NCBI RefSeq assembly: GCF_011299555.1
Contig: NZ_CP049857.1
Coordinates: forward strand, 3,162,001-3,226,000
Direction of reading: 5' to 3'
DNA from: Dysgonomonas sp. HDW5A
Lineage (GTDB): Bacteria > Bacteroidota > Bacteroidia > Bacteroidales > Dysgonomonadaceae
DNA length: 64,000 nucleotides
Shown: piece by piece, positions 8,002 to 16,687 of the stretch
Position numbering within the stretch: position 1 is the first letter of the stretch
Layout of the letters: each line of letters starts with the position of its first letter
The notes under the pieces: generated by a model
The model's input: only the letters and a program-made list of their open reading frames with translations
Told to the model about the DNA's origin: nothing
The model's database searches: none
Program-made: the position numbers and the translations under genes

Positions 8002-8814
8002 ATGATTTGTTTTCCGAACGCAAAGATTAATCTGGGTTTGAATATTGTTTCGAAGAGAGACGATGGATACCATAATCTGGAGACTGTCTTTTATCCGATA
8101 ATGATAAAAGATGCTCTGGAAATTATTATATCTGAGCGACAAGAGCAGGATTCTTTTATCGAATCGGGATTAAAAACTGGTGTATCTTCTGAGAATAATT
8201 TGGTGATGAAGGCTTTGAAATTAATGCGGGCACATTACGAAATTCCTTTTCTGGATGTTCACCTATTAAAGAAGATTCCTTTTGGTGCAGGAATTGGTGG
8301 AGGATCGGCAGATGCCGCCTTTATGCTGAAATTATTGAGGAATAAATTTTCATTGGATGCAACAGATGCTCAACTATCTGCATTAGCAGCTCAGTTGGGA
8401 GCCGATTGTCCGTTTTTTATTTACAACCGTCCGTGTTTTGCAAGTGGAATAGGGGAGGTGCTCGAAAATGTAGACTTATCGTTAGAAGGCTATTATTTGA
8501 TGCTTATAAAGCCAGATATTAATGTTGCCACAAAAGATGCCTTTGCATTAATAAATCCGGCACAACCTGAAGTCTCTTTAAAAGAGATCATAAAGAAACC
8601 GGTTTCGGAATGGAAGAATCTGATGATAAACGATTTCGAAAAAAGTATTTTCGCAAAACACCCTGCCATAGAACAGATTAAGTTGAAATTATATGCTTTA
8701 GGAGCGGTATATGCTTCGATGTCGGGATCGGGATCGTCGGTATATGCTATTTTTAATAAGAAAACCGACTTAAAACATCATTTTGCAGACTGTTATGTCT
8801 GGGAACAAGAATGA
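8002..8814 (+). CDS. ispE: 4-diphosphocytidyl-2-C-methyl-D-erythritol kinase
   Basis: A GHMP kinase of 270 residues in the non-mevalonate isoprenoid pathway. It phosphorylates the 2-hydroxyl of CDP-methylerythritol with ATP. The catalytic Lys lies in NAKINLGL (residues 6-13). The ATP-binding glycine loop PFGAGIGGGSADAAF is at 93-107, the catalytic Asp in LGADCPFF near 135, and the C-terminal GHMP motif in MSGSGSSVYAIF. It lies 18 bases after ddh and is followed by a terminator, so the two genes probably form an operon. Its products feed quinone side chains (see menA) and undecaprenyl phosphate. Confidence 0.95.
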   Translation: MICFPNAKINLGLNIVSKRDDGYHNLETVFYPIMIKDALEIIISERQEQDSFIESGLKTGVSSENNLVMKALKLMRAHYEIPFLDVHLLKKIPFGAGIGGGSADAAFMLKLLRNKFSLDATDAQLSALAAQLGADCPFFIYNRPCFASGIGEVLENVDLSLEGYYLMLIKPDINVATKDAFALINPAQPEVSLKEIIKKPVSEWKNLMINDFEKSIFAKHPAIEQIKLKLYALGAVYASMSGSGSSVYAIFNKKTDLKHHFADCYVWEQE

Positions 8815-8839
8815 TCTTACGATTTTAATAATACAGTGT

Positions 8840-8866
8840 AAGGGAAGTCCGTAAATGGCTTCCCTT
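8840..8866 (+). terminator. Terminator of ddh-ispE
   Basis: AAGGGAAG (8840-8847) pairs with CTTCCCTT (8859-8866). A flanking CC/GG pair with one bulged T lies inside, and a T-rich run follows. Confidence 0.75.
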
Positions 8867-8895
8867 ATTTTTTTGTATTTGCCAACAATACGTAA

Positions 8896-8928
8896 AAAGG
8901 GAGCATCTAATTTAAAGATGCTCCCTTT
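8896..8928 (-). terminator. Terminator of grpE-dnaJ
   Basis: AAAGGGAGCATCT (8896-8908) and its exact complement (8916-8928) form a 13 bp stem with a 7-base loop. The minus strand continues into a T run. It also has T-rich sequence on the plus side, so it may back up the ispE terminator. Confidence 0.85.
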
Positions 8929-8954
8929 CCTTTTTATTTATACGTATTCCGTTA

Positions 8955-10097
8955 TTAATCAAACATACGTCTGAAATGACTGAATATTTTTTCTTTAACT
9001 GATTTGTTTGGTTGGAAATTAGGCGAATTTTCGAGTCCCGAAAGAATATTTTTCTCGGCATCATCTAATTTCTCAGGTATGTAAACACTGATGTTTATCA
9101 ATAAATCACCCGTACCATAACGATGAACGCTTGGTAATCCTTTATTTTTCAGGCGAAGTACTTTTCCGGGTTGAGTTCCGGCATCAATTTTCACTTTAAC
9201 CTTTCCGTCTATAGTGGGTATTTCTATATTACCGCCCAAAGCAGCAGTCGAAACACTTAACAATAGATTATAAACCACATCGTTTTCGTCACGAAGTAAC
9301 TCCGGATGCGGTTCTTCTTCAACAACAATCAAAAGGTCACCGTTGACACCTCCATGACGTGCGGCATTACCTTTTCCGCTCATCGACAGTTGCATACCTT
9401 CGGCAACTCCCGCAGGGATGTTTATTGTAATAACCTCTTCTTCGCGGATGATACCTTCACCCGAACAGTGAGGGCATTTTTTTGTGATATTTTTACCTTC
9501 TCCGTTACAAGCCGAGCAAGTTGTTTGCGTTTGCATTTGCCCCAGCATGGTATTAACGATGCGGGTTTGCGTTCCCGATCCGTTACAGGTTGAGCAAGTA
9601 GTGTATGCAGTGCCGTTTTCAGCGCCGTTTCCATTACAGTGCTGACAGGCAACATACTTCTTTACCTTTATCTTTTTCTCAACACCTGTGGCTATTTCTT
9701 TAAGCGTAAGCTTTACTTTGACACGCAGGTCAGAACCTCTGTTGGTACGTCTGCCGCCACCTCCGCCGAATCCTCCAAAACCGCCACCGAAGTGACCGCC
9801 GAAAATATCGCCGAATTGCGAGAAGATATCGTCCATAGAGAATCCTCCGCCGGCATGACCTCCAAAACCACCGGGAGCTTCGTGCCCGTATCTGTCATAT
9901 TTAGCACGTTTTTGCTCGTCACTTAGTATTTCATAAGCTTCGGCTGCCTCTTTAAATTTGTCTTCAGCTGTAGTATCTCCCGGATTTTTATCAGGGTGAT
10001 ATTGAATTGCTTTCTTTTTATACGCTTTTTTAATTTCCGTTATTGTCGCAGTTCGGGAAACTTCTAGTACTTCGTAATAATCTCTTTTCTTAGCCAT
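8955..10097 (-). CDS. dnaJ: Chaperone protein DnaJ (Hsp40)
   Basis: A 380-residue type I J-protein that delivers substrates to DnaK and stimulates its ATPase. The J domain covers residues 4-70 with HPD at 34-36. A Gly/Phe-rich linker spans about 74-115. Four CxxCxGxG zinc repeats run from 151 to 216 (first CQHCNGNG, last CPHCSGEG). The two C-terminal beta-sandwich substrate domains follow. All zinc cysteines are present. It lies 27 bases downstream of grpE and ends at a strong terminator. dnaK is not in the window. No CIRCE-like HrcA repeat was recognised upstream of the pair. Confidence 0.97.
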   Translation of the reverse strand: MAKKRDYYEVLEVSRTATITEIKKAYKKKAIQYHPDKNPGDTTAEDKFKEAAEAYEILSDEQKRAKYDRYGHEAPGGFGGHAGGGFSMDDIFSQFGDIFGGHFGGGFGGFGGGGGRRTNRGSDLRVKVKLTLKEIATGVEKKIKVKKYVACQHCNGNGAENGTAYTTCSTCNGSGTQTRIVNTMLGQMQTQTTCSACNGEGKNITKKCPHCSGEGIIREEEVITINIPAGVAEGMQLSMSGKGNAARHGGVNGDLLIVVEEEPHPELLRDENDVVYNLLLSVSTAALGGNIEIPTIDGKVKVKIDAGTQPGKVLRLKNKGLPSVHRYGTGDLLINISVYIPEKLDDAEKNILSGLENSPNFQPNKSVKEKIFSHFRRMFD

Positions 10098-10124
10098 CTT
10101 TTTAGTTTTCTAAGGTATTCAACC

Positions 10125-10670
10125 TTATTTTGCAACAATTACTTTAGGGAAACGAATTACTTTGTCGTTCAGTGTGTACCCTTTCTGTATGCAGTCTATT
10201 ACTTTGTCTTTTTGATCTTCGCTTTGAGCCGGTACAGTAGTAATCGCTTCGTGCTTCTCTGTATCAAATGTTTCTCCTAAAGCATCTATTTCTTTTACGC
10301 CGTTTTGAGCTAAAAAATTCAAGAATTTGCTGTAGATAAGCTCTACACCTTCTCTTGCATCATCAGGTATATTAGGTAGTGCTCTTTCGAAATCATCTAC
10401 AATTGTAAGAACCCCTAAAATGGCTTTTTCATTGCCCGTCTTCAGCAGATCGGCTTTCTCTTTCATGGTTCGTCTGCGATAATTGTCAAACTCGGCATGC
10501 AGACGCAAGTATGAATCATTTAAATCTTCAAACTTTTTTTCGAAGTCTTCCGCCAGATTGGCACTCTCTTTCTCTTGATCTATGTCATTAATCTGTTCAT
10601 TTGTCACATCCTCAATGTTTAAATCATTTTCTAGTGACTCTAGCTCTTCGTTTCTATTAGTATCCTTCAT
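10125..10670 (-). CDS. grpE: Nucleotide exchange factor GrpE
   Basis: A 181-residue cytoplasmic protein that releases ADP from DnaK. The N-terminal 40 residues are acidic and low-complexity. A long coiled-coil helix follows (FEDLNDSYLRLHAEFDNYRR), then the C-terminal beta domain with PVIRFPKVIVAK-like ending DKVIRFPKVIVAK and the ALGETFDTEKHEAI signature. It is the first gene of a leftward grpE-dnaJ pair. Its -7 element candidate lies about 200 bases upstream and faces the divergent SLC13 promoter. Confidence 0.95.
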   Translation of the reverse strand: MKDTNRNEELESLENDLNIEDVTNEQINDIDQEKESANLAEDFEKKFEDLNDSYLRLHAEFDNYRRRTMKEKADLLKTGNEKAILGVLTIVDDFERALPNIPDDAREGVELIYSKFLNFLAQNGVKEIDALGETFDTEKHEAITTVPAQSEDQKDKVIDCIQKGYTLNDKVIRFPKVIVAK

Positions 10671-10871
10671 ATCTTAATTACTTTCTGTTTGCTGTTATAT
10701 AAATAAGTTTACATATCTATCTGTTGCAGTGGTAACCAAAACAAAAATAGATGGTTACATGTGTTGACTGTTTTATTAAATACTTCGTTTTATTTAAGTG
10801 AGACACATATCTTCTTATAAACAGATCGTGTCTTTTATATCATTCAGTATATACTCTTACAAAATCTTTGC

Positions 10872-10879
10872 CAAAGATA
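10872..10879 (-). promoter_or_regulatory. Candidate grpE-dnaJ -7 element
   Basis: The minus strand reads TATCTTTG, an exact TAnnTTTG match. It gives a leader of about 195 bases. No TTTG is visible at the usual upstream spacing. Confidence 0.45.
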
Positions 10880-10934
10880 GGAAATTTAGCGAATTTTAAA
10901 GATTAGAGGGTTTCTAAGACAAATACAAAGTTGT

Positions 10935-10942
10935 TATCTTTG
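10935..10942 (+). promoter_or_regulatory. Candidate -7 element of the SLC13-type transporter
   Basis: TATCTTTG followed by TG on the plus strand, about 140 bases before the start codon. It is arranged divergently from the grpE element 55 bases away. Confidence 0.45.
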
Positions 10943-11081
10943 TGTACTTCTCGATCTGTAAAGAGTTGTTTAGGGAAATTTATGTTGGAGACCTCTTTGT
11001 CTTAACCAACAATTTTAATTAAGCTCTGTTATTATTAAAATAATATAGCAGTATTTACAAGATATAATATATATAGTTGAT

Positions 11082-12938
11082 ATGGCATTGAATGAGATTT
11101 TTACACCAATGAGTATTACGTTGATAATACTTTTTGTTTCATCGGCATTCTTTATGAGCGGTAAAGTGAGGTCAGATCTGGTTGCGATGTGTGCGCTTCT
11201 GGCATTGGTGCTTACGAATATAATAACACCGGCGGAAGCATTGTCGGGCTTTTCGAGTTCTATTGTCCTCATGATGGTGGGACTGTTTATTGTCGGAGGA
11301 GGTATCTTTCGTACCGGGCTTGCAAAACTGATAAGTTCCAAGATACTTCGTTTGGCAGGGGAAAGCGAAACCAAGCTGTTTGTATTAGTGATGTTGGTGA
11401 CTGCTTCGATAGGTGCTTTTGTTAGTAATACAGGTACTGTAGCTGTGATGATGCCTATTGTTGTGAGTATTGCTGTGAGTGCTAATATCAGCCCCCGACG
11501 ATTTTTGATGCCTTTGGCTTTTGCTAGTAGTATGGGTATATTGACCTTAATTGCAACTCCTCCTAACTTAATTATCAGTGAAGAATTGCAGAAAAACGGA
11601 TTCGAAGCTTTGAGTTTCTTTTCGTTTACCCCTGTAGGTTTAATCTGTTTGGGGATAGGAATTATTGTCTTATACTTTTTAAGCAAAATTTTCCTGTCAA
11701 AAGATGATAGAGTAGATGATGATAAAAGTAAAGGTAAAACACTCGATGATCTGGCAGATGAATATCAGTTGCATAAATTAACGCATTTGAGTATTCCCGA
11801 ACATTCGGATATGATTGGAAAAACTTTGAGAGATTTGAGTATACCTAGTTTTTACAACATAAGTGTAGTAACTGTTGAAAAGATTGTAAACGCATCCCGA
11901 TTCAATAAGAGTGTGAGTGAAGTTGTGGCAGGGCCTAATACCGTTATCGAAAAGGGTGATATACTTGTCTGTTACGGTAAAAAAAGCAACCTGACTCGTT
12001 TTATCGAAGAAAAAGAATTGTCATTGGTTGAAAAAGAGGGGACTGGCAAAGATATCTTTGACTTTAAAGACATCGGTATTGCCGAGGTTTTCATTATGCC
12101 TAATTCGAAGCTTGTAAATCGCACAATTATAGATGCTCACTTCAGAGACGAGTTTAATGTGAATATACTCGGTATTCAACGAAATAATGAGTACAAAATG
12201 AGCGATCTACAGAAAGAAAAACTTCATTCGGGCGATGCTCTACTTATACAAGGTACATGGGGCGATATTGCGAGTCTGGGAAATCGTCAGGAAGATCTGG
12301 TACTCGTAGGTCAGCCTTTGGAAGAAGCTGCAAAAGTTACCTTGGATCATAAAGCACCCGTGGCAGCTATTATAATGATACTTATGGTAATTGCTATGGT
12401 GAGTAATATTGTAGCTCCCGTAATTGCTGTATTGACGGCTGCCGTGATGATGGTTATAACCGGTTGCCTTCGTAATATGGAAGAAGCATATAAAAATATA
12501 AATTGGGAGAGTGTTGTACTTATTGCAGGGATGATGCCTATGGCAGTTGCTTTTGAGCAGACAGGAGCGGCAGGTATTATATCGGGTACTCTTGTTAATG
12601 GGCTGGGACCTTATGGCCCTTATGCTTTGTTAGCCGGAATCTACTTTGGAACTTCTACTTTAACTATGTTTATAAGTAATACGGCAACCGCTTTGCTTTT
12701 TGCTCCTATTGGTATGCAGGCGGCGGTAAATATGGGTGTAAGCCCTTATCCATTTATGTTTGCGGTAGCAGTAGCGGCTAGTATGTGTTTTGCTTCGCCA
12801 TTCTCCACAGCCCCCAATGCTTTGGTGATGTCGGCAGGTAAATATAAGTTTATGGATTATATCAGGGTTGGATTGCCTTTGCAAATAATTATGGGAATAG
12901 TTATGATTCTGGTATTGCCATTATTATTCCCGTTTTAA
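11082..12938 (+). CDS. SLC13/DASS-type anion permease with two RCK C-terminal (TrkA_C) domains
   Basis: A 618-residue inner-membrane transporter. The N-terminal half (about 1-205) carries roughly five to six helices, including NTGTVAVMMPIV and the IATPPNLIIS signature loop. A cytoplasmic insert of about 190 residues (210-400) holds two TrkA_C-like domains, recognised by IGKTLRDLSIPSF...GDILVCYG and NRTIIDAHF...GDALLIQG. A second set of helices repeats the motif as ISNTATALLFAPI and FSTAPNALVMSAG. Known: the family moves dicarboxylates, sulfate or arsenite with sodium or protons, and the RCK domains are regulatory. The substrate is not determined. It is a single gene closed by an 18 bp terminator. 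Confidence 0.88.
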   Translation: MALNEIFTPMSITLIILFVSSAFFMSGKVRSDLVAMCALLALVLTNIITPAEALSGFSSSIVLMMVGLFIVGGGIFRTGLAKLISSKILRLAGESETKLFVLVMLVTASIGAFVSNTGTVAVMMPIVVSIAVSANISPRRFLMPLAFASSMGILTLIATPPNLIISEELQKNGFEALSFFSFTPVGLICLGIGIIVLYFLSKIFLSKDDRVDDDKSKGKTLDDLADEYQLHKLTHLSIPEHSDMIGKTLRDLSIPSFYNISVVTVEKIVNASRFNKSVSEVVAGPNTVIEKGDILVCYGKKSNLTRFIEEKELSLVEKEGTGKDIFDFKDIGIAEVFIMPNSKLVNRTIIDAHFRDEFNVNILGIQRNNEYKMSDLQKEKLHSGDALLIQGTWGDIASLGNRQEDLVLVGQPLEEAAKVTLDHKAPVAAIIMILMVIAMVSNIVAPVIAVLTAAVMMVITGCLRNMEEAYKNINWESVVLIAGMMPMAVAFEQTGAAGIISGTLVNGLGPYGPYALLAGIYFGTSTLTMFISNTATALLFAPIGMQAAVNMGVSPYPFMFAVAVAASMCFASPFSTAPNALVMSAGKYKFMDYIRVGLPLQIIMGIVMILVLPLLFPF

Positions 12939-12941
12939 AAT

Positions 12942-12982
12942 AAAACCAAAAAGGCTATTACGAAAATAGCCTTTTTGGTTTT
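12942..12982. terminator. Long bidirectional terminator
   Basis: The arms AAAACCAAAAAGGCTATT (12942-12959) and its exact complement (12965-12982) form an 18 bp stem with a 5-base loop, between convergent genes. Confidence 0.92.
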
Positions 12983-12987
12983 GTAAA

Positions 12988-14523
12988 TTATTTCTTTGGA
13001 AGTATTTCATCTATTATTTGTTGCATCTTAATATTTCCTGGATAACCTGTAATTTGATCTTTCAAAATACCGTTCGCATCATAGAGTTGGTAAGTCGGTA
13101 TTCCACTAAAATCGAAACTATCTAGCAAATAATCCCATTGCTCACCTGATAGATAGTATTGCTCTCCTCCTATGCCTTTTATTTTTTCTTCCCAAAGTTT
13201 TAGAGGCGATGAAGTATTGGTTGTATATACAAATACGATGTCTTTATTTTTATAATTTCTTTTTACTTCTCTGAATTCTTTCATTGCCGATAAGCAAGGT
13301 CCGCACCATGTAGCCCAGAAATCAACAAAAACAGCTTTTCCTTTATATTGGGAGATAATAGTATTCATCAGTTCTTTATTTTCGACGCTAGGTGTATTCC
13401 TTATGATAGGGCTTGTTGTTTGCTCTGCTAATCTTATAATCTCTTCATTTCTTTTTAATAGAATCTTTGAGAAGTCTTTGTTCTTGAAATAGTTCTTAAT
13501 ATTTGCTATTTGTTTTTCGGATAAAGGCTTTAACTCATTTTCGAACTGGGAGATATAGGTATTAACAGCTAGCATATCATAAAATAAGCCGTTGTCAGAA
13601 CCTATTAGTGTTGCTAGTATAGTTTTTACTCCTTTAAGCCATTCGTCTATCGGGGTATCTTCGATTTTGGGTATATTTAAAGTATTGTCAAAAAGTATTT
13701 TTTGAAATACTTCGGAATAGGTTGTATTATATATATACTGAGGGTTGTTGAGGTCAAAATACTGAAGAAAGCTATAATATGATATATCTGGTTTTTGCGG
13801 AGTGAAGTTATCCGGTTCTTCTTTTGTTTTGAAGTTCTGATAATTTAATTCTATATAGCCTGCATAATCAAGGAGACATCCGGATAGGTAATATAATTTA
13901 TACTCATTCTTAACGAAATTTTTTGTGCTTAGGGATAAGGTTGTATCATTGGCTGCTATATTTAAAATTTTCTCCATATTTTTAATGGCAACAGATGCAA
14001 AATCTTTTGGAGCCATTTTATAGTAAGTGGAGTCGGCTGAAGGTGTAGTGTACATTTGAGTCAAAACTTCTCCCAGATTTAATGCATCTTCCGTAGTTAA
14101 TCCTATTGGATTAGAGAGGATAATACCAATATTCCCATTTTTATTATCAATTATTGTAAGCTTTGTTTCTTTAGCTGTGCCTAATCCGATGATTAAATTT
14201 TTATTAAGAGCTTCTATATTGATAATGCCAATCATATAATCCGCTTCCAGCGGAACATCGAATTCAAAACTGCCATCTTTGTTTAAAGATGTTTCCAGTC
14301 TAAAAGGGACACCACTAACAGGATTGGGTACAAACAGTTTAACTATAGCTTTTTCTTCTCCCTCTTTAAATTCAAAATTCTCAATTATACCACTAACTTT
14401 AGTTGTACCCGATTTTATTTTAGGTTCGGGAAATGTATTTTTGTCTGTAGATACACACGAGAGAATGAGTAGATTCATTAGTATAATGAACATTATTCCA
14501 AGATAAAGAGGTTTGTTTTTCAT
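12988..14523 (-). CDS. TlpA-like thiol-disulfide lipoprotein with large N-terminal domain
   Basis: A 511-residue protein. The signal peptide ends in the lipobox LILSC (Cys near residue 23), so it is a lipoprotein facing the periplasm or the outer surface. Residues 35-120 form a beta-rich domain of the kind (DUF4369-like) found before Bacteroidetes thioredoxins. A helical region follows up to about 370. The C-terminal thioredoxin fold has FVDFWATWCGPCLSAMKEF and the cis-proline segment SGIPTYQLYD. Known: TlpA/ResA-like proteins reduce or oxidise periplasmic thiols. The role of the central 250 residues is unknown. It is a single leftward gene sharing its terminator with the SLC13 gene. Confidence 0.85.
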   Translation of the reverse strand: MKNKPLYLGIMFIILMNLLILSCVSTDKNTFPEPKIKSGTTKVSGIIENFEFKEGEEKAIVKLFVPNPVSGVPFRLETSLNKDGSFEFDVPLEADYMIGIINIEALNKNLIIGLGTAKETKLTIIDNKNGNIGIILSNPIGLTTEDALNLGEVLTQMYTTPSADSTYYKMAPKDFASVAIKNMEKILNIAANDTTLSLSTKNFVKNEYKLYYLSGCLLDYAGYIELNYQNFKTKEEPDNFTPQKPDISYYSFLQYFDLNNPQYIYNTTYSEVFQKILFDNTLNIPKIEDTPIDEWLKGVKTILATLIGSDNGLFYDMLAVNTYISQFENELKPLSEKQIANIKNYFKNKDFSKILLKRNEEIIRLAEQTTSPIIRNTPSVENKELMNTIISQYKGKAVFVDFWATWCGPCLSAMKEFREVKRNYKNKDIVFVYTTNTSSPLKLWEEKIKGIGGEQYYLSGEQWDYLLDSFDFSGIPTYQLYDANGILKDQITGYPGNIKMQQIIDEILPKK

Positions 14524-14686
14524 GAGCTATTAGTTTTAATAAGTAAGTTAATTTCTTGAAAATAGTGAAAAATTATCATAAACTGTATTTTTAGTGATGA
14601 AATAGAGAAATAAACCTTTAACAATACGGAAACTACTTAGAAAAATATTTATTTTAGTTATCTTTAGCAAATTTTTCAAATCAACT

Positions 14687-16051
14687 ATGTCTGCAATCAC
14701 CGAAGAAGGGTTAGATGAAACGATTCTACCTATCCAGAAAACTGATCTGATTTATCAGATCGAAGACCGTCCGCCTTTTAAAGAAGCTGTCTTTATAGCC
14801 TTCCAGCATTTACTTGCTATTTTTGTCGCTATTGTGACCCCCCCATTGATAATTGCTGCCAGTTTGGGACTGGATAAGGAGACGACGAGCTTTTTGGTGT
14901 CTATGGCTCTTTTAGCATCGGGAATCTCCACCTTTATTCAATGTAGACGTATAGGACCTTTTGGTTGTGGCTTGCTCTGTGTACAAGGGACAAGCTTTTC
15001 TTTTATAGGTGCGTTAACTGCCAGTTTTCATGGTATGGGTATAGCAGCCCTGCCTGTTATATTCGGTGTGTGCATTGCAGGGGCTCCGGTGGAAATGATT
15101 GTCAGTAGAATATTAAAGTACACACAAAAAATTATTACTCCGCTAGTATCGGGTATCGTTGTTACAATGATCGGACTGAGTCTTATTAAAGTAGGTATTA
15201 CAGCTTGTGGAGGTGGATTCGGAGCTATTCAAGACGGTACATTCGGCAGTTATCGTAATTTAGGATTAGCCGGTATGGTTTTGGTTTCTATTTTGATTTT
15301 CAATAGTTTCAGAAATAAATATATACGTATGTGTTCCATCGTATTGGGACTTTTGATAGGATACGTTGTTTCGTATTTTATGGGATTGATCGATTTTTCT
15401 CAGCTAGGAACTCTCGGAATGGTTAATATACCTACGCCGTTTAAATATGGATTGGGTTTTGATCTTTCGGCATTTATAGCCGTAGCACTCATTTATTTTA
15501 TAACTTCTATCGAAGCGATGGGCGATATTACGGCTAACTCTATGATCGGTGGAGAACCTATCAAAGGAGAGAAATTTGTAAAACGTGTTCAAGGAGGAGT
15601 TATGGCCGATGGATTCAATTCCATGCTGGCAGGAGTTTTCAACTCGTTTCCTAATTCTATATTTGCTCAGAATAACGGATTAATTCAACTGACAGGAGTA
15701 GCCAGCCGTTATGTTGGTTATTATATTGCAGGATTCCTGATTTTGCTGAGTGCCTTTCCTTTTATCGGAGGACTTTTCTCATTGATGCCCGAACCGGTTC
15801 TGGGAGGTGCTACCTTGTTGATGTTTGGAACTGTTGCCGCATCGGGAGTGCGTATTATTGCATCTCAGAATATAGACAGAAAAGCAATATTGGTACTGGC
15901 TGTAAGCTTTGCTTGTGGGTTAGGCGTGGAACTTGCTCCTGACATTTTAATCCAGATGCCCGATTGGGTGAAGGGTATATTCTCTTCGGGAATTACTACG
16001 GGCGGACTCGTGGCTATTACAGCAAATATTGTTATCAGAATAAAGGAATAA
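14687..16051 (+). CDS. pbuX: Xanthine permease (NCS2, uracil-xanthine permease family)
   Basis: A 454-residue inner-membrane symporter with about 12-14 helices. The NCS2 signatures are the conserved Gln-rich FAQNNGLIQLTGVASRYVG stretch and the SIEAMGDITANS helix, where the Glu and Asp bind the nucleobase and the proton. The xanthine assignment is supported by the adjacent xanthine phosphoribosyltransferase 50 bases downstream. Established: this pair forms the xanthine salvage operon in many bacteria. A near-consensus -7 element (TATCTTTA at 14659-14666) precedes the start by about 20 bases. No purine riboswitch was recognised in the short leader. A copy of the dispersed repeat overlaps the stop codon. 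Confidence 0.9.
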   Translation: MSAITEEGLDETILPIQKTDLIYQIEDRPPFKEAVFIAFQHLLAIFVAIVTPPLIIAASLGLDKETTSFLVSMALLASGISTFIQCRRIGPFGCGLLCVQGTSFSFIGALTASFHGMGIAALPVIFGVCIAGAPVEMIVSRILKYTQKIITPLVSGIVVTMIGLSLIKVGITACGGGFGAIQDGTFGSYRNLGLAGMVLVSILIFNSFRNKYIRMCSIVLGLLIGYVVSYFMGLIDFSQLGTLGMVNIPTPFKYGLGFDLSAFIAVALIYFITSIEAMGDITANSMIGGEPIKGEKFVKRVQGGVMADGFNSMLAGVFNSFPNSIFAQNNGLIQLTGVASRYVGYYIAGFLILLSAFPFIGGLFSLMPEPVLGGATLLMFGTVAASGVRIIASQNIDRKAILVLAVSFACGLGVELAPDILIQMPDWVKGIFSSGITTGGLVAITANIVIRIKE

Positions 16052-16080
16052 GGTATCAGACCTATTTATAAAATACTTTC
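16050..16080 (-). repeat. Copy of dispersed dyad repeat between pbuX and xpt
   Basis: Minus strand: GAAAGTATTTTATAAATAGG followed by TCTGATACCTTA. The dyad AAGGTATCAGACCTA occupies 16050-16064 and matches 13 of 15 positions of the perfect copy at 53579. It touches the pbuX stop codon. Confidence 0.5.
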
Positions 16081-16101
16081 ATTAAATATAGAGGAAAGAC
16101 C

Positions 16102-16671
16102 ATGAAATTATTAAAAGACAGAATACTCAAAGACGGAAAAAGCTTTGATGGAGGAATATTAAAAGTAGATAGCTTTATAAACCATCAGATGGATCCTATA
16201 TTGATGAAGTCGATAGGTGTGGAGTTTGTACGCCGTTTCGGTAATCTTCCGATCAATAAAGTAATTACTATCGAAGCCAGTGGAATTGCTCCGGCTATCA
16301 TGCTAGGTTATTTGCTCGAATTACCGGTTGTTTTTGTAAAGAAAGCAAAGCCAAAGACAATGGAAAAGATGATTACTTCGCAAGTATACTCATTTACTAA
16401 AGATATAACTTATGATGTCTGTGTGAGTAGCGATTTTTTGACTCCCGATGATACTGTTGTTTTTATTGACGACTTCCTTGCAAACGGACATGCTGCTGTT
16501 GGGGTGAAAGATTTGGTTGAAAAATCGGGTGCAACATTAGCAGGAATGGGCTTTATTATCGAAAAAAGCTTTCAGGATGGAGGCAAACGCCTTCGTGAGC
16601 AGAATATTCATGTAGAATCATTAGTCAGAATAAAAAGCTTAGGTGATAATAAAATAGAGTTCGAAGAGTAA
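16102..16671 (+). CDS. xpt: Xanthine phosphoribosyltransferase
   Basis: A 189-residue cytoplasmic type I phosphoribosyltransferase that makes XMP from xanthine and PRPP. The PRPP-binding motif is [13 protein letters not shown] (about residues 118-130). The opening [12 protein letters not shown] and the FINHQMDP segment are typical of Xpt rather than of adenine or hypoxanthine enzymes. The [12 protein letters not shown]-like segment ([13 protein letters not shown]) binds the substrate. It follows the permease gene by 50 bases, so import and salvage of xanthine are probably co-expressed. Confidence 0.95.
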   Translation: MKLLKDRILKDGKSFDGGILKVDSFINHQMDPILMKSIGVEFVRRFGNLPINKVITIEASGIAPAIMLGYLLELPVVFVKKAKPKTMEKMITSQVYSFTKDITYDVCVSSDFLTPDDTVVFIDDFLANGHAAVGVKDLVEKSGATLAGMGFIIEKSFQDGGKRLREQNIHVESLVRIKSLGDNKIEFEE

Positions 16672-16687
16672 AAATAGTACTGAATAG

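Larger units (their letters stand above)
10671..11081. other. Gene-free divergent promoter region
   Basis: This 411-base region separates grpE and the SLC13-type transporter. It contains CAAAGATA at 10872-10879 (minus-strand TATCTTTG) and TATCTTTG at 10935-10942 on the plus strand. No open frame or strong hairpin was seen. Confidence 0.55.

Noticed and set aside
11015-11686. A 223-codon minus-strand frame opposite the SLC13-type transporter gene
   Set aside because: It mirrors the hydrophobic-helix codons of the real gene. The transporter motifs are on the plus strand.
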